The notes below the pieces were generated by a model. It was not told where the DNA came from. It was given only the letters and a program-made list of their open reading frames with translations, and made no database searches. DNA of 13,262 nucleotides from Lachnospiraceae bacterium (GTDB lineage: Bacteria; Bacillota; Clostridia; Lachnospirales; Lachnospiraceae), in assembly GCA_021202715.1 (NCBI GenBank), contig JAJQCL010000236.1, positions 1 to 13,262 on the forward strand, given 5' to 3'. Made by a program: the position numbers and the translations under genes. Below, piece after piece: positions 1 through 6,867 of the stretch (position 1 is the stretch's first letter; the number at the start of each line of letters is the position of its first letter).

Positions 1-19
1 CTTGCACAAGGAGGAAACC

Positions 20-943
20 ATGATAAACCGACTGACCGAGAGAATCCAGAAGCTGGAAGCCCCCGTGGTGGTGGGCCTGGACCCGATGCTGAGTTACGTG
101 CCGGAATCGCTGCAGCAGGCGGCCTTTGACGCGTACGGCGAGACCCTGGAGGGAGCGGCCGAGGCGATCTGGCAGTTTAATAAAACAATCGTCGACGCGG
201 TGTATGATCTAATCCCCGCGGTGAAGCCGCAGGTGGCCATGTACGAGCAGTTCGGTGTGCCGGGGATGGAGGTTTACCGGCGGACCGTGGCCTACTGTAA
301 GGAAAAAGGCCTGATCGTGATCGGCGACGTGAAGCGAGGCGATATCGGCTCCACCTCTGCCGCCTATGCTGCGGGGCATCTGGGGAAGGTCTGCGTGGGG
401 AGTAAAACCTATGCGCCCTTCGACGAGGATTTTATCACCGTGAATCCCTATCTGGGCTCTGACGGTATCCGCCCGTTCCTCGAGGTATGCAAAGAAGAGA
501 AGAAGGGCATCTTTGTTCTGGTGAAGACCTCCAATCCTTCCAGCGGTGAATTTCAGGACCGTCTGATCGACGGACGCCCTCTGTACGAGTGGGTCGGTGA
601 GAAGGTGGCCGCCTGGGGTGAGGAGTGCATGGGCGACTCTTACAGCTATGTCGGCGCCGTGGTGGGCGCCACCTATCCGGAGATGGGGAAGATCCTGCGC
701 CGGGTGATGCCGCATACTTTTATCCTCGTGCCCGGTTACGGGGCGCAGGGCGGGAAGGCCGCCGATCTGGCGCCGTATTTCAATGAGGATGGTCTGGGAG
801 CCATCGTCAATTCCTCCCGGGGCATCATCGCCGCCTATCGCAAAGAACCGTATGCCAGCCGTTTCGGGGCGGAGAATTTCGCAGACGCTTCCCGCCAGGC
901 GGTGCTGGATATGATCGAAGATCTGAAATGTGTGAGGCCGTAG
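20..943 (+). CDS. pyrF: Orotidine 5'-phosphate decarboxylase, type 2 (PyrF)
   Basis: Cytosolic enzyme that decarboxylates OMP to UMP, the last step of de novo pyrimidine synthesis. The 307-residue product matches the longer type-2 OMP decarboxylase family (about 270-310 residues). Visible signatures are GLDP near residue 19, K69 in VKPQ, and the core IGDVKRGDIGST, which supplies the Asp-Lys-Asp catalytic residues D103, K105 and D108. Near the C-terminus come a phosphate-binding region with VPGYGAQGG and an SSRGI motif. The ATG at 20 is chosen because AAGGAGG at 8-14 lies 5 nt upstream. An in-frame TTG at 2 would include that Shine-Dalgarno inside the gene and is unlikely. Upstream pyrimidine genes would lie outside the window. 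The 127-nt gap to pyrK is the longest here and holds a weak hairpin. Family assignment is firm. Confidence 0.96.
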   Translation: MINRLTERIQKLEAPVVVGLDPMLSYVPESLQQAAFDAYGETLEGAAEAIWQFNKTIVDAVYDLIPAVKPQVAMYEQFGVPGMEVYRRTVAYCKEKGLIVIGDVKRGDIGSTSAAYAAGHLGKVCVGSKTYAPFDEDFITVNPYLGSDGIRPFLEVCKEEKKGIFVLVKTSNPSSGEFQDRLIDGRPLYEWVGEKVAAWGEECMGDSYSYVGAVVGATYPEMGKILRRVMPHTFILVPGYGAQGGKAADLAPYFNEDGLGAIVNSSRGIIAAYRKEPYASRFGAENFADASRQAVLDMIEDLKCVRP

Positions 944-1002
944 TTGCCTGGCCTGAATGAGCGTGTATCGCATGTTGCCGGAGTGCGGCGCGGCGAGATG
1001 CA

Positions 1003-1029
1003 GTAAAGATATCCTTTACGGGATTTTTT
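1003..1029 (+). terminator. Weak hairpin plus T-run between pyrF and pyrK (possible attenuator or terminator)
   Basis: GTAAAG (1003-1008) and CTTTAC (1014-1019) are perfect inverted complements around a 5-nt loop. A run of six T follows at 1024-1029, four bases after the stem. The stem is only 6 bp and AT-rich, so as an intrinsic terminator it would be weak. It could allow partial readthrough or mRNA processing between pyrF and pyrK. A TTGACT box at 1028-1033 overlaps the T-run, but I see no good -10 at 17 nt. Apart from this the 944-1070 gap holds nothing I can name. Confidence 0.25.
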
Positions 1030-1070
1030 GACTGTGTTTGGCGTGCCGGATCGAACGAATGGAGAATGTC

Positions 1071-1835
1071 ATGAAATACCGAGAATGTGCCCGGGTTCTC
1101 TCGCAGGAATCCCTGGGTGAAGATATTTACAGCCTGTGGCTGCAGACGGAACGGATCGCCGGGGAGGCGGTTCCCGGACAGTTCCTGTCTCTGTACTGCC
1201 GCGACGGCGCCAGACTCCTGCCCCGCCCGATCAGTCTCTGTGAGATTCGCCGGGAGACGGGGCAGGTGCGCCTCATTTACCGGAAGGTCGGGAAGGGAAC
1301 GGAGGAGTTCTCGAAGCTGACGGCCGGAGATACGCTGGATATCCTGGGACCGTTGGGGAATGGCTTTCCGCTGGAACACGCGGGCCGCGCGCTGATCGTC
1401 GGCGGCGGCATCGGCGTGCCCCCGCTGTTGGAGCTGGCCAGACAGCTTCCCGGGGAGAAGACGCTGGTGATGGGCTATCGGAGTGAGACCTATCTGGAGG
1501 AAGAGCTGCGGGCGGCCGCGCCTCTCTGTATCGCGACAGAGGACGGCAGCTGCGGCACGAAGGGAAATGTCCTTGACGCTATCCGTAAAAATGCCCTGAC
1601 GGCCGACGTCCTCTATGCCTGCGGACCTCTGCCGATGCTGCGCGCACTGAAACAGTATGCGGAGGAAGAGGGCCTGGAGGCCTGGCTCTCGCTGGAAGAG
1701 AAGATGGCCTGCGGCATCGGCGCCTGTCTGGCCTGTGTCTGCTCTTCGACGGAGAAGGATGCGCATTCGCAGGTTAAAAATAAGAGAATCTGCGCGGAGG
1801 GCCCCGTGTTCAACGCCCGGGAGGTGGACCTGTGA
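1071..1835 (+). CDS. pyrK: Dihydroorotate dehydrogenase B, electron transfer subunit (PyrK)
   Basis: PyrK carries FAD and a [2Fe-2S] cluster. It passes electrons from the FMN of PyrDB to NAD+ in the cytosolic heterotetrameric dihydroorotate dehydrogenase. The 254-residue protein has the ferredoxin-reductase layout: an N-terminal FAD-binding barrel with RPISLCEI, an NAD-binding half with VGGGIGVPP and CGPLPML, and a C-terminal cluster loop. The cluster ligands are visible as C214, C219, C222 and C241 (spacing C-x4-C-x2-C-x18-C). The start at 1071 has GGAG at 1061-1064 six bases upstream and gives the usual family length. In-frame TTG at 1038 and ATG at 1059 would only add residues that look non-homologous. 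The stop overlaps the pyrD start by 4 nt (GTGA), which suggests translational coupling and 1:1 production with its partner. Confidence 0.95.
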   Translation: MKYRECARVLSQESLGEDIYSLWLQTERIAGEAVPGQFLSLYCRDGARLLPRPISLCEIRRETGQVRLIYRKVGKGTEEFSKLTAGDTLDILGPLGNGFPLEHAGRALIVGGGIGVPPLLELARQLPGEKTLVMGYRSETYLEEELRAAAPLCIATEDGSCGTKGNVLDAIRKNALTADVLYACGPLPMLRALKQYAEEEGLEAWLSLEEKMACGIGACLACVCSSTEKDAHSQVKNKRICAEGPVFNAREVDL

Positions 1836-2737
1836 ATATGAAAGTCAATCTGGCCGGTGTGGAACTGAATAATCCTGTGATGACGGCCTCCGGTACCTTC
1901 GGCTCCGGCATGGAATTCGCGGAGCTTCTTGATCTGAACCGCCTGGGCGCGGTCGTCACCAAAGGCGTAGCCAGCGTTCCCTGGCCCGGCAATCCGACGC
2001 CGCGCATCGCCGAGACGGCGGGCGGCATGCTCAATGCCATCGGCCTGCAGAATCCCGGTATTGAAACCTTCGTGGAGCGCGACCTGAGATTTCTGGAGGC
2101 TTACCCTGAGACCCGGGTGATCGTCAACGTCTGCGGGAAGACGACGGAGGAATATCTCGACGTGGTGGAACGCCTGGCCGATGAGAAGCGGGTCGATCTG
2201 CTGGAGATCAACATTTCCTGTCCGAATGTCAAAGAGGGCGGCATCGCCTTCGGCCAGGATCCGCGGGCCGTGGAGGCCATCACGCGGGCTGTGAAGGAGC
2301 GGGCCCGGCAGCCGGTGATCATGAAGCTGAGCCCTAATGTGACCGATATCACGGTCATGGCGCGGGCCGCCGAGGCCGGGGGCGCTGATGCGATCTCTCT
2401 GATCAATACGCTGACCGGTATGAAGTTCGACATCAACCGGCGCACCTTCGCGCTGGCGAACCGCACCGGCGGTCTGTCCGGCCCCGCGATCCATCCGATC
2501 GCCGTGCGCATGGTTTATCAGGCGGCGCATGCCGTCTCGATTCCTGTCATCGGGATGGGCGGCATCGCCTCCGCGGAGGACGCCATCGAATTCCTCATGG
2601 CCGGAGCCACGGCCGTTTCCGTGGGCACGGCAAATTTCCATAATCCTGCGGTGACGTTAGAGATTATCGAGGGAATCCGCGATTACATGGAACGGTTCGG
2701 GTTTGATGAGGTGGCGCAGATCCGGCTGGAGGAGTAA
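1832..2737 (+). CDS. pyrD: Dihydroorotate dehydrogenase B (NAD+), catalytic subunit (PyrDB)
   Basis: FMN-dependent class 1B enzyme oxidising dihydroorotate to orotate, working with PyrK so that NAD+ is the final acceptor. The 301-residue TIM-barrel protein shows MTASGTFGSG near the N-terminus, NISCPNVKEGG with the class-1 catalytic Cys at C130, KLSPNVTD, GGLSGPAIHP, and the FMN phosphate region IGMGGIASAEDA followed by AGATAVSVGTA. A Cys base, rather than Ser, together with the adjoining pyrK, separates it from membrane-bound quinone-linked class 2 enzymes. The GTG at 1832 is preferred over ATG at 1838. GGAGG at 1820-1824 lies 7 nt before the GTG, against 13 nt for the ATG, and the GTG gives the 4-nt overlap with pyrK. 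The two starts differ by only two residues. Confidence 0.95.
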   Translation: MNMKVNLAGVELNNPVMTASGTFGSGMEFAELLDLNRLGAVVTKGVASVPWPGNPTPRIAETAGGMLNAIGLQNPGIETFVERDLRFLEAYPETRVIVNVCGKTTEEYLDVVERLADEKRVDLLEINISCPNVKEGGIAFGQDPRAVEAITRAVKERARQPVIMKLSPNVTDITVMARAAEAGGADAISLINTLTGMKFDINRRTFALANRTGGLSGPAIHPIAVRMVYQAAHAVSIPVIGMGGIASAEDAIEFLMAGATAVSVGTANFHNPAVTLEIIEGIRDYMERFGFDEVAQIRLEE

Positions 2738-2776
2738 ATCAGAGCTTGAAAAGGCGGGGGAGAGAGGACCGGTTTT

Positions 2777-3913
2777 ATGAAATTCTCGACCAAGTATCTG
2801 AAGATATTCTGCAACCTGCTGACAGCGGGGCTCATTCTGTGGGCATTTTTCTACCTCCTCCCGCGGGTGCTGCGCTATTTTGCGCCTTTTGTGGTCGGCT
2901 TCGTGCTGTCCGTGATCGCCAATCCGATCGTGCGTTTCCTGGAGAAGAGGATCCGGATCAAGAGAAAATATGGTTCGGTCGTTCTGATCTCGCTGGTGAT
3001 TGCTCTGCTGATTCTGGCCTGCTATGGGCTGGGCAGCGCCCTGGCGGCCGGGCTGCGCAGTTTTGCGGACTATCTGCCGACCATGACGAGCAACGCAGGG
3101 AGCGATCTCTCGACGGCGGCCGGTTCTCTGCAGGAGATCCTGAACCGGATTCCTCTGCTGCAGGGGATCGATCTGAATGGAATCGGCGAGATCGTGGGGA
3201 GCTTTGTCAACAACCTGATCAGCGGCAGCAGCGGGAACAGCAGCCTGGGCACGTTGACGGACGTTGTAAAGCATCTGCCGGACATCCTGATTGCCGCGGT
3301 GATGGGGCTGCTGGCGACCTATTTTTTCATCGCCGATCACGATCAACTGCGGCAATCTCTGCGGGAGCATCTCCCGGAAGCCACGCGGACGCGGATTTCC
3401 ACTCTGTATCAGCAGGTCGTCGGTGTGGTCGTGGGGTACTTCAAGGCGCAGTTTAAGATCATGGGCGTGATTTATGTGATCCTTCTGATCGGCCTGATGC
3501 TCCTGCGCATCAAATTTGCCTGGCTGATCGCTTTCGGGATTGCGTTCCTCGATATGCTGCCGGTCTTCGGCACCGGGACGGTACTGATCCCCTGGGCCGT
3601 GGTGGAGGTTTTTCTGGGAAATTACGGATTCGCCCTTGGCCTGCTTCTGATCTATGTGGTCGCGCTGGTCGTGCATCAGGGCATCCAGCCTGCGATGGTG
3701 GGCGGGACCATCGGTATGGATCCGTTCCTGACGCTGTTTTTCATGTATATCGGCTACAAGGTGAACAGTGTTCTGGGAATGATTCTGGCAATCCCTATCG
3801 GCATGATTCTGATCAATCTGTACAAGGCGGGGGCTTTCGATACCTGGATCTGGTGCGTGAAGGAGATCGTGCATGATTTTAACGAATTCCGGCGGATTGA
3901 TCGGAAGGAGTAA
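2777..3913 (+). CDS. AI-2E family (YtvI/PerM-like) integral membrane permease
   Basis: A 378-residue polytopic inner-membrane protein. Hydrophobic segments appear near residues 11-28, 34-52, 66-89, 169-186, 226-242, 245-275 (probably two), 284-299 and 331-350. A long soluble stretch spans about 95-165. This matches the AI-2E transporter/UPF0118 family (about 350-380 residues). The signature DMLPVFGTGTVLIPW at 259-273 closely resembles the YtvI branch, a group first named from sporulation proteins. Substrates vary or are unknown in this family, so no transport function is claimed. The gene lies 39 nt after pyrD, with a purine-rich GAGAGG ribosome site at 2762-2767, and is inserted between pyrD and pyrE. 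Co-transcription with pyr genes is likely. A link to nucleobase or pyrimidine-intermediate movement is only a guess. The protein looks complete. Confidence 0.85.
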   Translation: MKFSTKYLKIFCNLLTAGLILWAFFYLLPRVLRYFAPFVVGFVLSVIANPIVRFLEKRIRIKRKYGSVVLISLVIALLILACYGLGSALAAGLRSFADYLPTMTSNAGSDLSTAAGSLQEILNRIPLLQGIDLNGIGEIVGSFVNNLISGSSGNSSLGTLTDVVKHLPDILIAAVMGLLATYFFIADHDQLRQSLREHLPEATRTRISTLYQQVVGVVVGYFKAQFKIMGVIYVILLIGLMLLRIKFAWLIAFGIAFLDMLPVFGTGTVLIPWAVVEVFLGNYGFALGLLLIYVVALVVHQGIQPAMVGGTIGMDPFLTLFFMYIGYKVNSVLGMILAIPIGMILINLYKAGAFDTWIWCVKEIVHDFNEFRRIDRKE

Positions 3914-3938
3914 AGAGGCAGATCGTTGGACAGAAATA

Positions 3939-3967
3939 TTGAAAAATATCTCATGCCGTGATACCAT
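3939..3967 (+). promoter_or_regulatory. Candidate sigma-A promoter upstream of pyrE
   Basis: TTGAAA at 3939-3944 matches five of six -35 positions. It is separated by exactly 17 nt from TACCAT at 3962-3967, which matches four of six -10 positions. A TG dinucleotide at 3959-3960 gives an extended -10 (TGATACCAT). The box lies in a locally AT-rich stretch of the 110-nt gap between the permease and pyrE, so transcription would start about 50 nt before the pyrE ATG. This could let pyrE, and the purine genes behind it, be expressed independently of the upstream pyr genes. It is a pattern match only. Confidence 0.4.
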
Positions 3968-4023
3968 TAAGAATGATGCTGGAATTGCGAGAGCACAAAA
4001 ACAGGCAGGAGGACGTGAACCCC

Positions 4024-4698
4024 ATGGAACAGTACAAACAGGAATTTATTGAATTTATGGTGGACTGTCAGGTGCTGCGCTTCGGCGACTTTGTCACGAA
4101 GAGCGGACGACAGACACCGTTTTTTGTGAATACGGGCTTTTACCGCACCGGCGCGCAGCTGGCGAAGCGGGGCGAGTATTATGCCAAAGAGATCGCGGGG
4201 AAGTTCGGCACGGATTTCGATGTGCTCTTCGGACCGGCCTACAAGGGAATTCCCCTGAGTGTGACGACCTGCGTGGCGCTCAGTGAGAAATACGGCGCGG
4301 ATATCCGTTACTGCTCCAATCGCAAGGAGATCAAGGATCACGGGGACAAGGGCATTCTTCTGGGAAGTCCGATCGGCGATGGGGATCGGATCGTCATCAT
4401 CGAGGATGTGACGACGGCGGGGACCTCCATCGGCGAGACGATGCCGATCCTGCAAGCGCAGGGACAGGTGGATGTCTTGGGGCTGGTCGTGTCCGAGGAC
4501 CGTATGGAGCGCGGCCAGGGAGAGAAGAGCGCCCTGGAAGAGATTCATGAGAAATACGGGATGGAGACCACGGCCATCGTCACCATGGCGGAGGTGGTGG
4601 AGCATCTGTATAACCGACCGTATAAGGGGCAGGTGATCATCGATGATGCCATGAAGGCGGCGATCGATCGTTACTATGAAAAATATGGTGTGCACTGA
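4024..4698 (+). CDS. pyrE: Orotate phosphoribosyltransferase (PyrE)
   Basis: Transfers the phosphoribosyl group of PRPP to orotate, making OMP for PyrF. The 224-residue protein has the type I phosphoribosyltransferase fold. Visible are KSGRQTPFF near 26-34, GPAYKGIPL at 70-78, the mobile catalytic loop RKEIKDHGDKG at 100-110, and the PRPP-binding motif IVIIEDVTTAGTS at 123-135 with the paired acidic residues E127 and D128. The start was decided between two in-frame codons after AGGAGG (4007-4012). GTG at 4015 is only 2 nt away and too close, while ATG at 4024 is 11 nt away and gives the usual family length. A GTG at 3958 would overlap the promoter candidate and add 22 unmatched residues. The gene stands between an unrelated permease and a small membrane protein. 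Confidence 0.95.
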   Translation: MEQYKQEFIEFMVDCQVLRFGDFVTKSGRQTPFFVNTGFYRTGAQLAKRGEYYAKEIAGKFGTDFDVLFGPAYKGIPLSVTTCVALSEKYGADIRYCSNRKEIKDHGDKGILLGSPIGDGDRIVIIEDVTTAGTSIGETMPILQAQGQVDVLGLVVSEDRMERGQGEKSALEEIHEKYGMETTAIVTMAEVVEHLYNRPYKGQVIIDDAMKAAIDRYYEKYGVH

Positions 4699-4798
4699 CA
4701 GGGACATGGATGAATGCGGAAAATCACGGGTTGTGAGGACGCCTGAGAGGCGGAAGACCGGGGATCGTGAGGATGTATAGGAAGCGGGAGGTTCACGG

Positions 4799-5161
4799 AT
4801 GGCGAAGATAAAGTGGAAGCGCACGAAGGACGGGATACAGTTCATTGAAAAGAAGACCTGGGCCGAACGTCTGCAGTCCGTCACCTTTATGCAGGCGGCG
4901 CTGAGCCTGTTTGCGCTGGCGATCCTGCTCACCGTTCTCTGTCTGGCCTGGGCGATTTCCAGCAACGGGCAGGCCGGATGGCCGGTCATTCTGGCCGGAT
5001 TCCTGATTCTGTTTCTCAGCGCCGCGGGTGTGGGCGTGACCTGCTACGGTCACTTTTCTGTGGAAGCAGAGAGCAAGATCCCCTGGAAGGTAGGGCTTTA
5101 TACAAACGGCACCGTGGTGGTGCTGATGGCAGCAATCTATATCCTGGGTATTATTCAGTGA
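4799..5161 (+). CDS. Small three-helix membrane protein of unknown function
   Basis: A 120-residue protein whose function I do not recognise. It has a basic, hydrophilic N-terminus (residues 1-28, rich in Lys and Trp) and no cleavable signal. Three hydrophobic helices follow at about 31-53, 60-83 and 99-119, and the protein ends right after the third. Between helices 2 and 3 there is a short polar loop with GHFSVEAESKIPWK. The arrangement recalls small three-helix clostridial proteins filed as DUF6142, but that is from memory and untested. GGGAGG at 4786-4791, 7 nt before the ATG, supports real translation. AGGAGG for purK begins on the last base of its stop codon, so it is probably translated as part of the same unit as purK. 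It lies exactly between pyrE and the purine genes. Conservation of that place would hint at a nucleotide-related or housekeeping role. Confidence 0.75.
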   Translation: MAKIKWKRTKDGIQFIEKKTWAERLQSVTFMQAALSLFALAILLTVLCLAWAISSNGQAGWPVILAGFLILFLSAAGVGVTCYGHFSVEAESKIPWKVGLYTNGTVVVLMAAIYILGIIQ

Positions 5162-5178
5162 GGAGGCAGAAACACAAA

Positions 5179-6306
5179 ATGAAGAAAATAGGAATCATCG
5201 GCGGGGGCCAGCTTGGGAAGATGATGATCCTGGACGGGAAACGTCTGGACACGCAGTTTGCAATTCTGGATCCCACGGAACACTGCCCGGCGCACAGTAT
5301 CGCCGACCGCCATGTCGTGGCAGACTTTGACGATGTGGATGCCATCCTGCGTATGGCGGAGGATGTGGATGTGGTGACCTATGAATTCGAGCATATCAGC
5401 GTGGAGGCGCTGCGCCGCCTGGAGGCGGAGGGGCACAAGGTCTATCCCAGTGCAGAGACCCTGTCCCGGATCCAGAATAAACTGGTGCAGAAGCGCTGGC
5501 TGGCAAAGCATGAGATCCCGGTGCCGGTTTTCCGCCCGGTGGACGGCGTGGAAGACATCCATGCGGCGGCGGAGGAATACGGCTATCCGATCATTTTGAA
5601 AACCTGTACCGGCGGCTATGACGGCAAGGGAAATGCGGTGATTGAGACGGGAAATGAGATCGCCGGGGCGTACGAAACGCTGGGGGCAGGGAAGCTGCCT
5701 CTGATGGTCGAAGAGTGCATTGATTTCGAAAAGGAGGTCTCCATCCTGGCCTGCCGCAGCGAGAACGGGGAGATGGCGGTCTTCCCGGTGGCGGAAAATG
5801 TACACCACAACAGCATCCTGGACGAGACGACGGTGCCGGCTGTGATCTCGGAGGATTCGGTGCGTGAGGCGATGGAGGTGGCGAAAGCCTGTCTGCAGGC
5901 CTTTGACGCCTGCGGGATGCTCTGCATCGAGCTCTTTGTCACGCGGGAGGGGCACATCCTGGTCAATGAGCTGGCGCCCCGTCCGCATAATTCCGGACAT
6001 TACACGATTGAGGGCTGCTACACCTCCCAGTATGAGCAGCACGTGCGGGCGATCCTGGAGATGCCGCTGGGGAATCCGAACCTGATCCGTCCGACGGCGA
6101 TGAAGAACCTGATCGGAGACCGGAACGGGCAGGCGGAGCTCACCGGACTGGAGGAGGCGTACCGTTTCCCCAACGTGAAAGTACATATTTACGGAAAAGA
6201 ACAGGTGAAGGTCGGGCGCAAGATGGGACACATCACCGCCACGGGGGAGACCCTCGAGGAGGCTCTGGCGGAGGTCCGGGGCGCCCATGCAGCACTGCAC
6301 ATCTAA
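5179..6306 (+). CDS. purK: N5-carboxyaminoimidazole ribonucleotide synthetase (PurK)
   Basis: ATP-grasp enzyme that uses ATP and bicarbonate to turn AIR into N5-CAIR, the substrate of PurE. The 375-residue protein begins with a glycine-rich GGGQLG (8-13). It contains the ATP-grasp lid region KTCTGGYDGKGN (141-152), the VEECIDFEKEVS segment (177-188), and the metal/substrate motif NELAPRPHNSGH (263-274) followed by SQYEQH. AGGAGG at 5161-5166 precedes the ATG by 12 nt, a little long. No other start codon fits the canonical MKKIGIIGGGQLG N-terminus. The open frame extends upstream to 4978 inside the membrane-protein gene but is not used. PurK next to a class I PurE is the expected two-enzyme route. 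The gene is complete. Confidence 0.95.
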   Translation: MKKIGIIGGGQLGKMMILDGKRLDTQFAILDPTEHCPAHSIADRHVVADFDDVDAILRMAEDVDVVTYEFEHISVEALRRLEAEGHKVYPSAETLSRIQNKLVQKRWLAKHEIPVPVFRPVDGVEDIHAAAEEYGYPIILKTCTGGYDGKGNAVIETGNEIAGAYETLGAGKLPLMVEECIDFEKEVSILACRSENGEMAVFPVAENVHHNSILDETTVPAVISEDSVREAMEVAKACLQAFDACGMLCIELFVTREGHILVNELAPRPHNSGHYTIEGCYTSQYEQHVRAILEMPLGNPNLIRPTAMKNLIGDRNGQAELTGLEEAYRFPNVKVHIYGKEQVKVGRKMGHITATGETLEEALAEVRGAHAALHI

Positions 6307-6339
6307 GTTTTTATATAAGCACCAGAAGAGGAGGGCACT

Positions 6340-6855
6340 ATGGAACCTGTCGTAGGAATTATCATGGGAAGCGATTCGGATCTGCCGGTGATGGCAAAGG
6401 CCGGTGAGATGCTGGACAAGCTGGGCGTACCGTATGAGATGACGATTGTATCGGCTCATCGGACGCCGGATCGTCTGACAGAATACGCGAAGAGTGCGGC
6501 CGGGCGGGGCCTGCGGGTGATTGTGGCCGGAGCGGGCGGCGCTGCGCATCTGCCGGGTATGGTGGCGGCTCAGACTGTGCTGCCGGTTATCGGCGTGCCG
6601 GTACAGACAAAAGCGCTGGGAGGCGTGGACTCCCTGTACTCCATCGTGCAGATGCCTCCGGGCATTCCGGTGGCGACTGTGGCAATCAACGGGGCGCTGA
6701 ATGCCGGTCTTCTGGCGGCCAAGATCGTGGCGGTTGGCGACGCGGCTCTGACGGAGCGTGTGGCTGCCTACAGCGAAGAGCTGCGGGAGATGGTAGAGAA
6801 GAAGGCCGCGAAGCTGGAGACCGTGGGCTACGAAAAATATCTGCAGGAAATGTAG
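6340..6855 (+). CDS. purE: N5-carboxyaminoimidazole ribonucleotide mutase, class I (PurE)
   Basis: Converts N5-CAIR to CAIR by moving the carboxylate group in purine synthesis; class I enzymes act as octamers. The 171-residue protein shows GSDSD (10-14), SAHRTP (38-43) with the catalytic-type His at 40, and AGAGGAAHLPGM (63-74), followed by PVIGVPV and a helical tail. The GAAHLPGM form and the preceding purK point to class I, not the class II AIR carboxylase. GGAGG at 6330-6334 lies 5 nt before the ATG. The gene is 33 nt downstream of purK and 12 nt upstream of purM, consistent with one operon. Confidence 0.96.
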   Translation: MEPVVGIIMGSDSDLPVMAKAGEMLDKLGVPYEMTIVSAHRTPDRLTEYAKSAAGRGLRVIVAGAGGAAHLPGMVAAQTVLPVIGVPVQTKALGGVDSLYSIVQMPPGIPVATVAINGALNAGLLAAKIVAVGDAALTERVAAYSEELREMVEKKAAKLETVGYEKYLQEM

Positions 6856-6867
6856 GGGGAGAGACCA

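Noticed and set aside
4015..4017. GTG as the pyrE start
   Set aside because: It is in frame but only 2 nt after the AGGAGG site, too close for normal initiation; the ATG at 4024 fits better.
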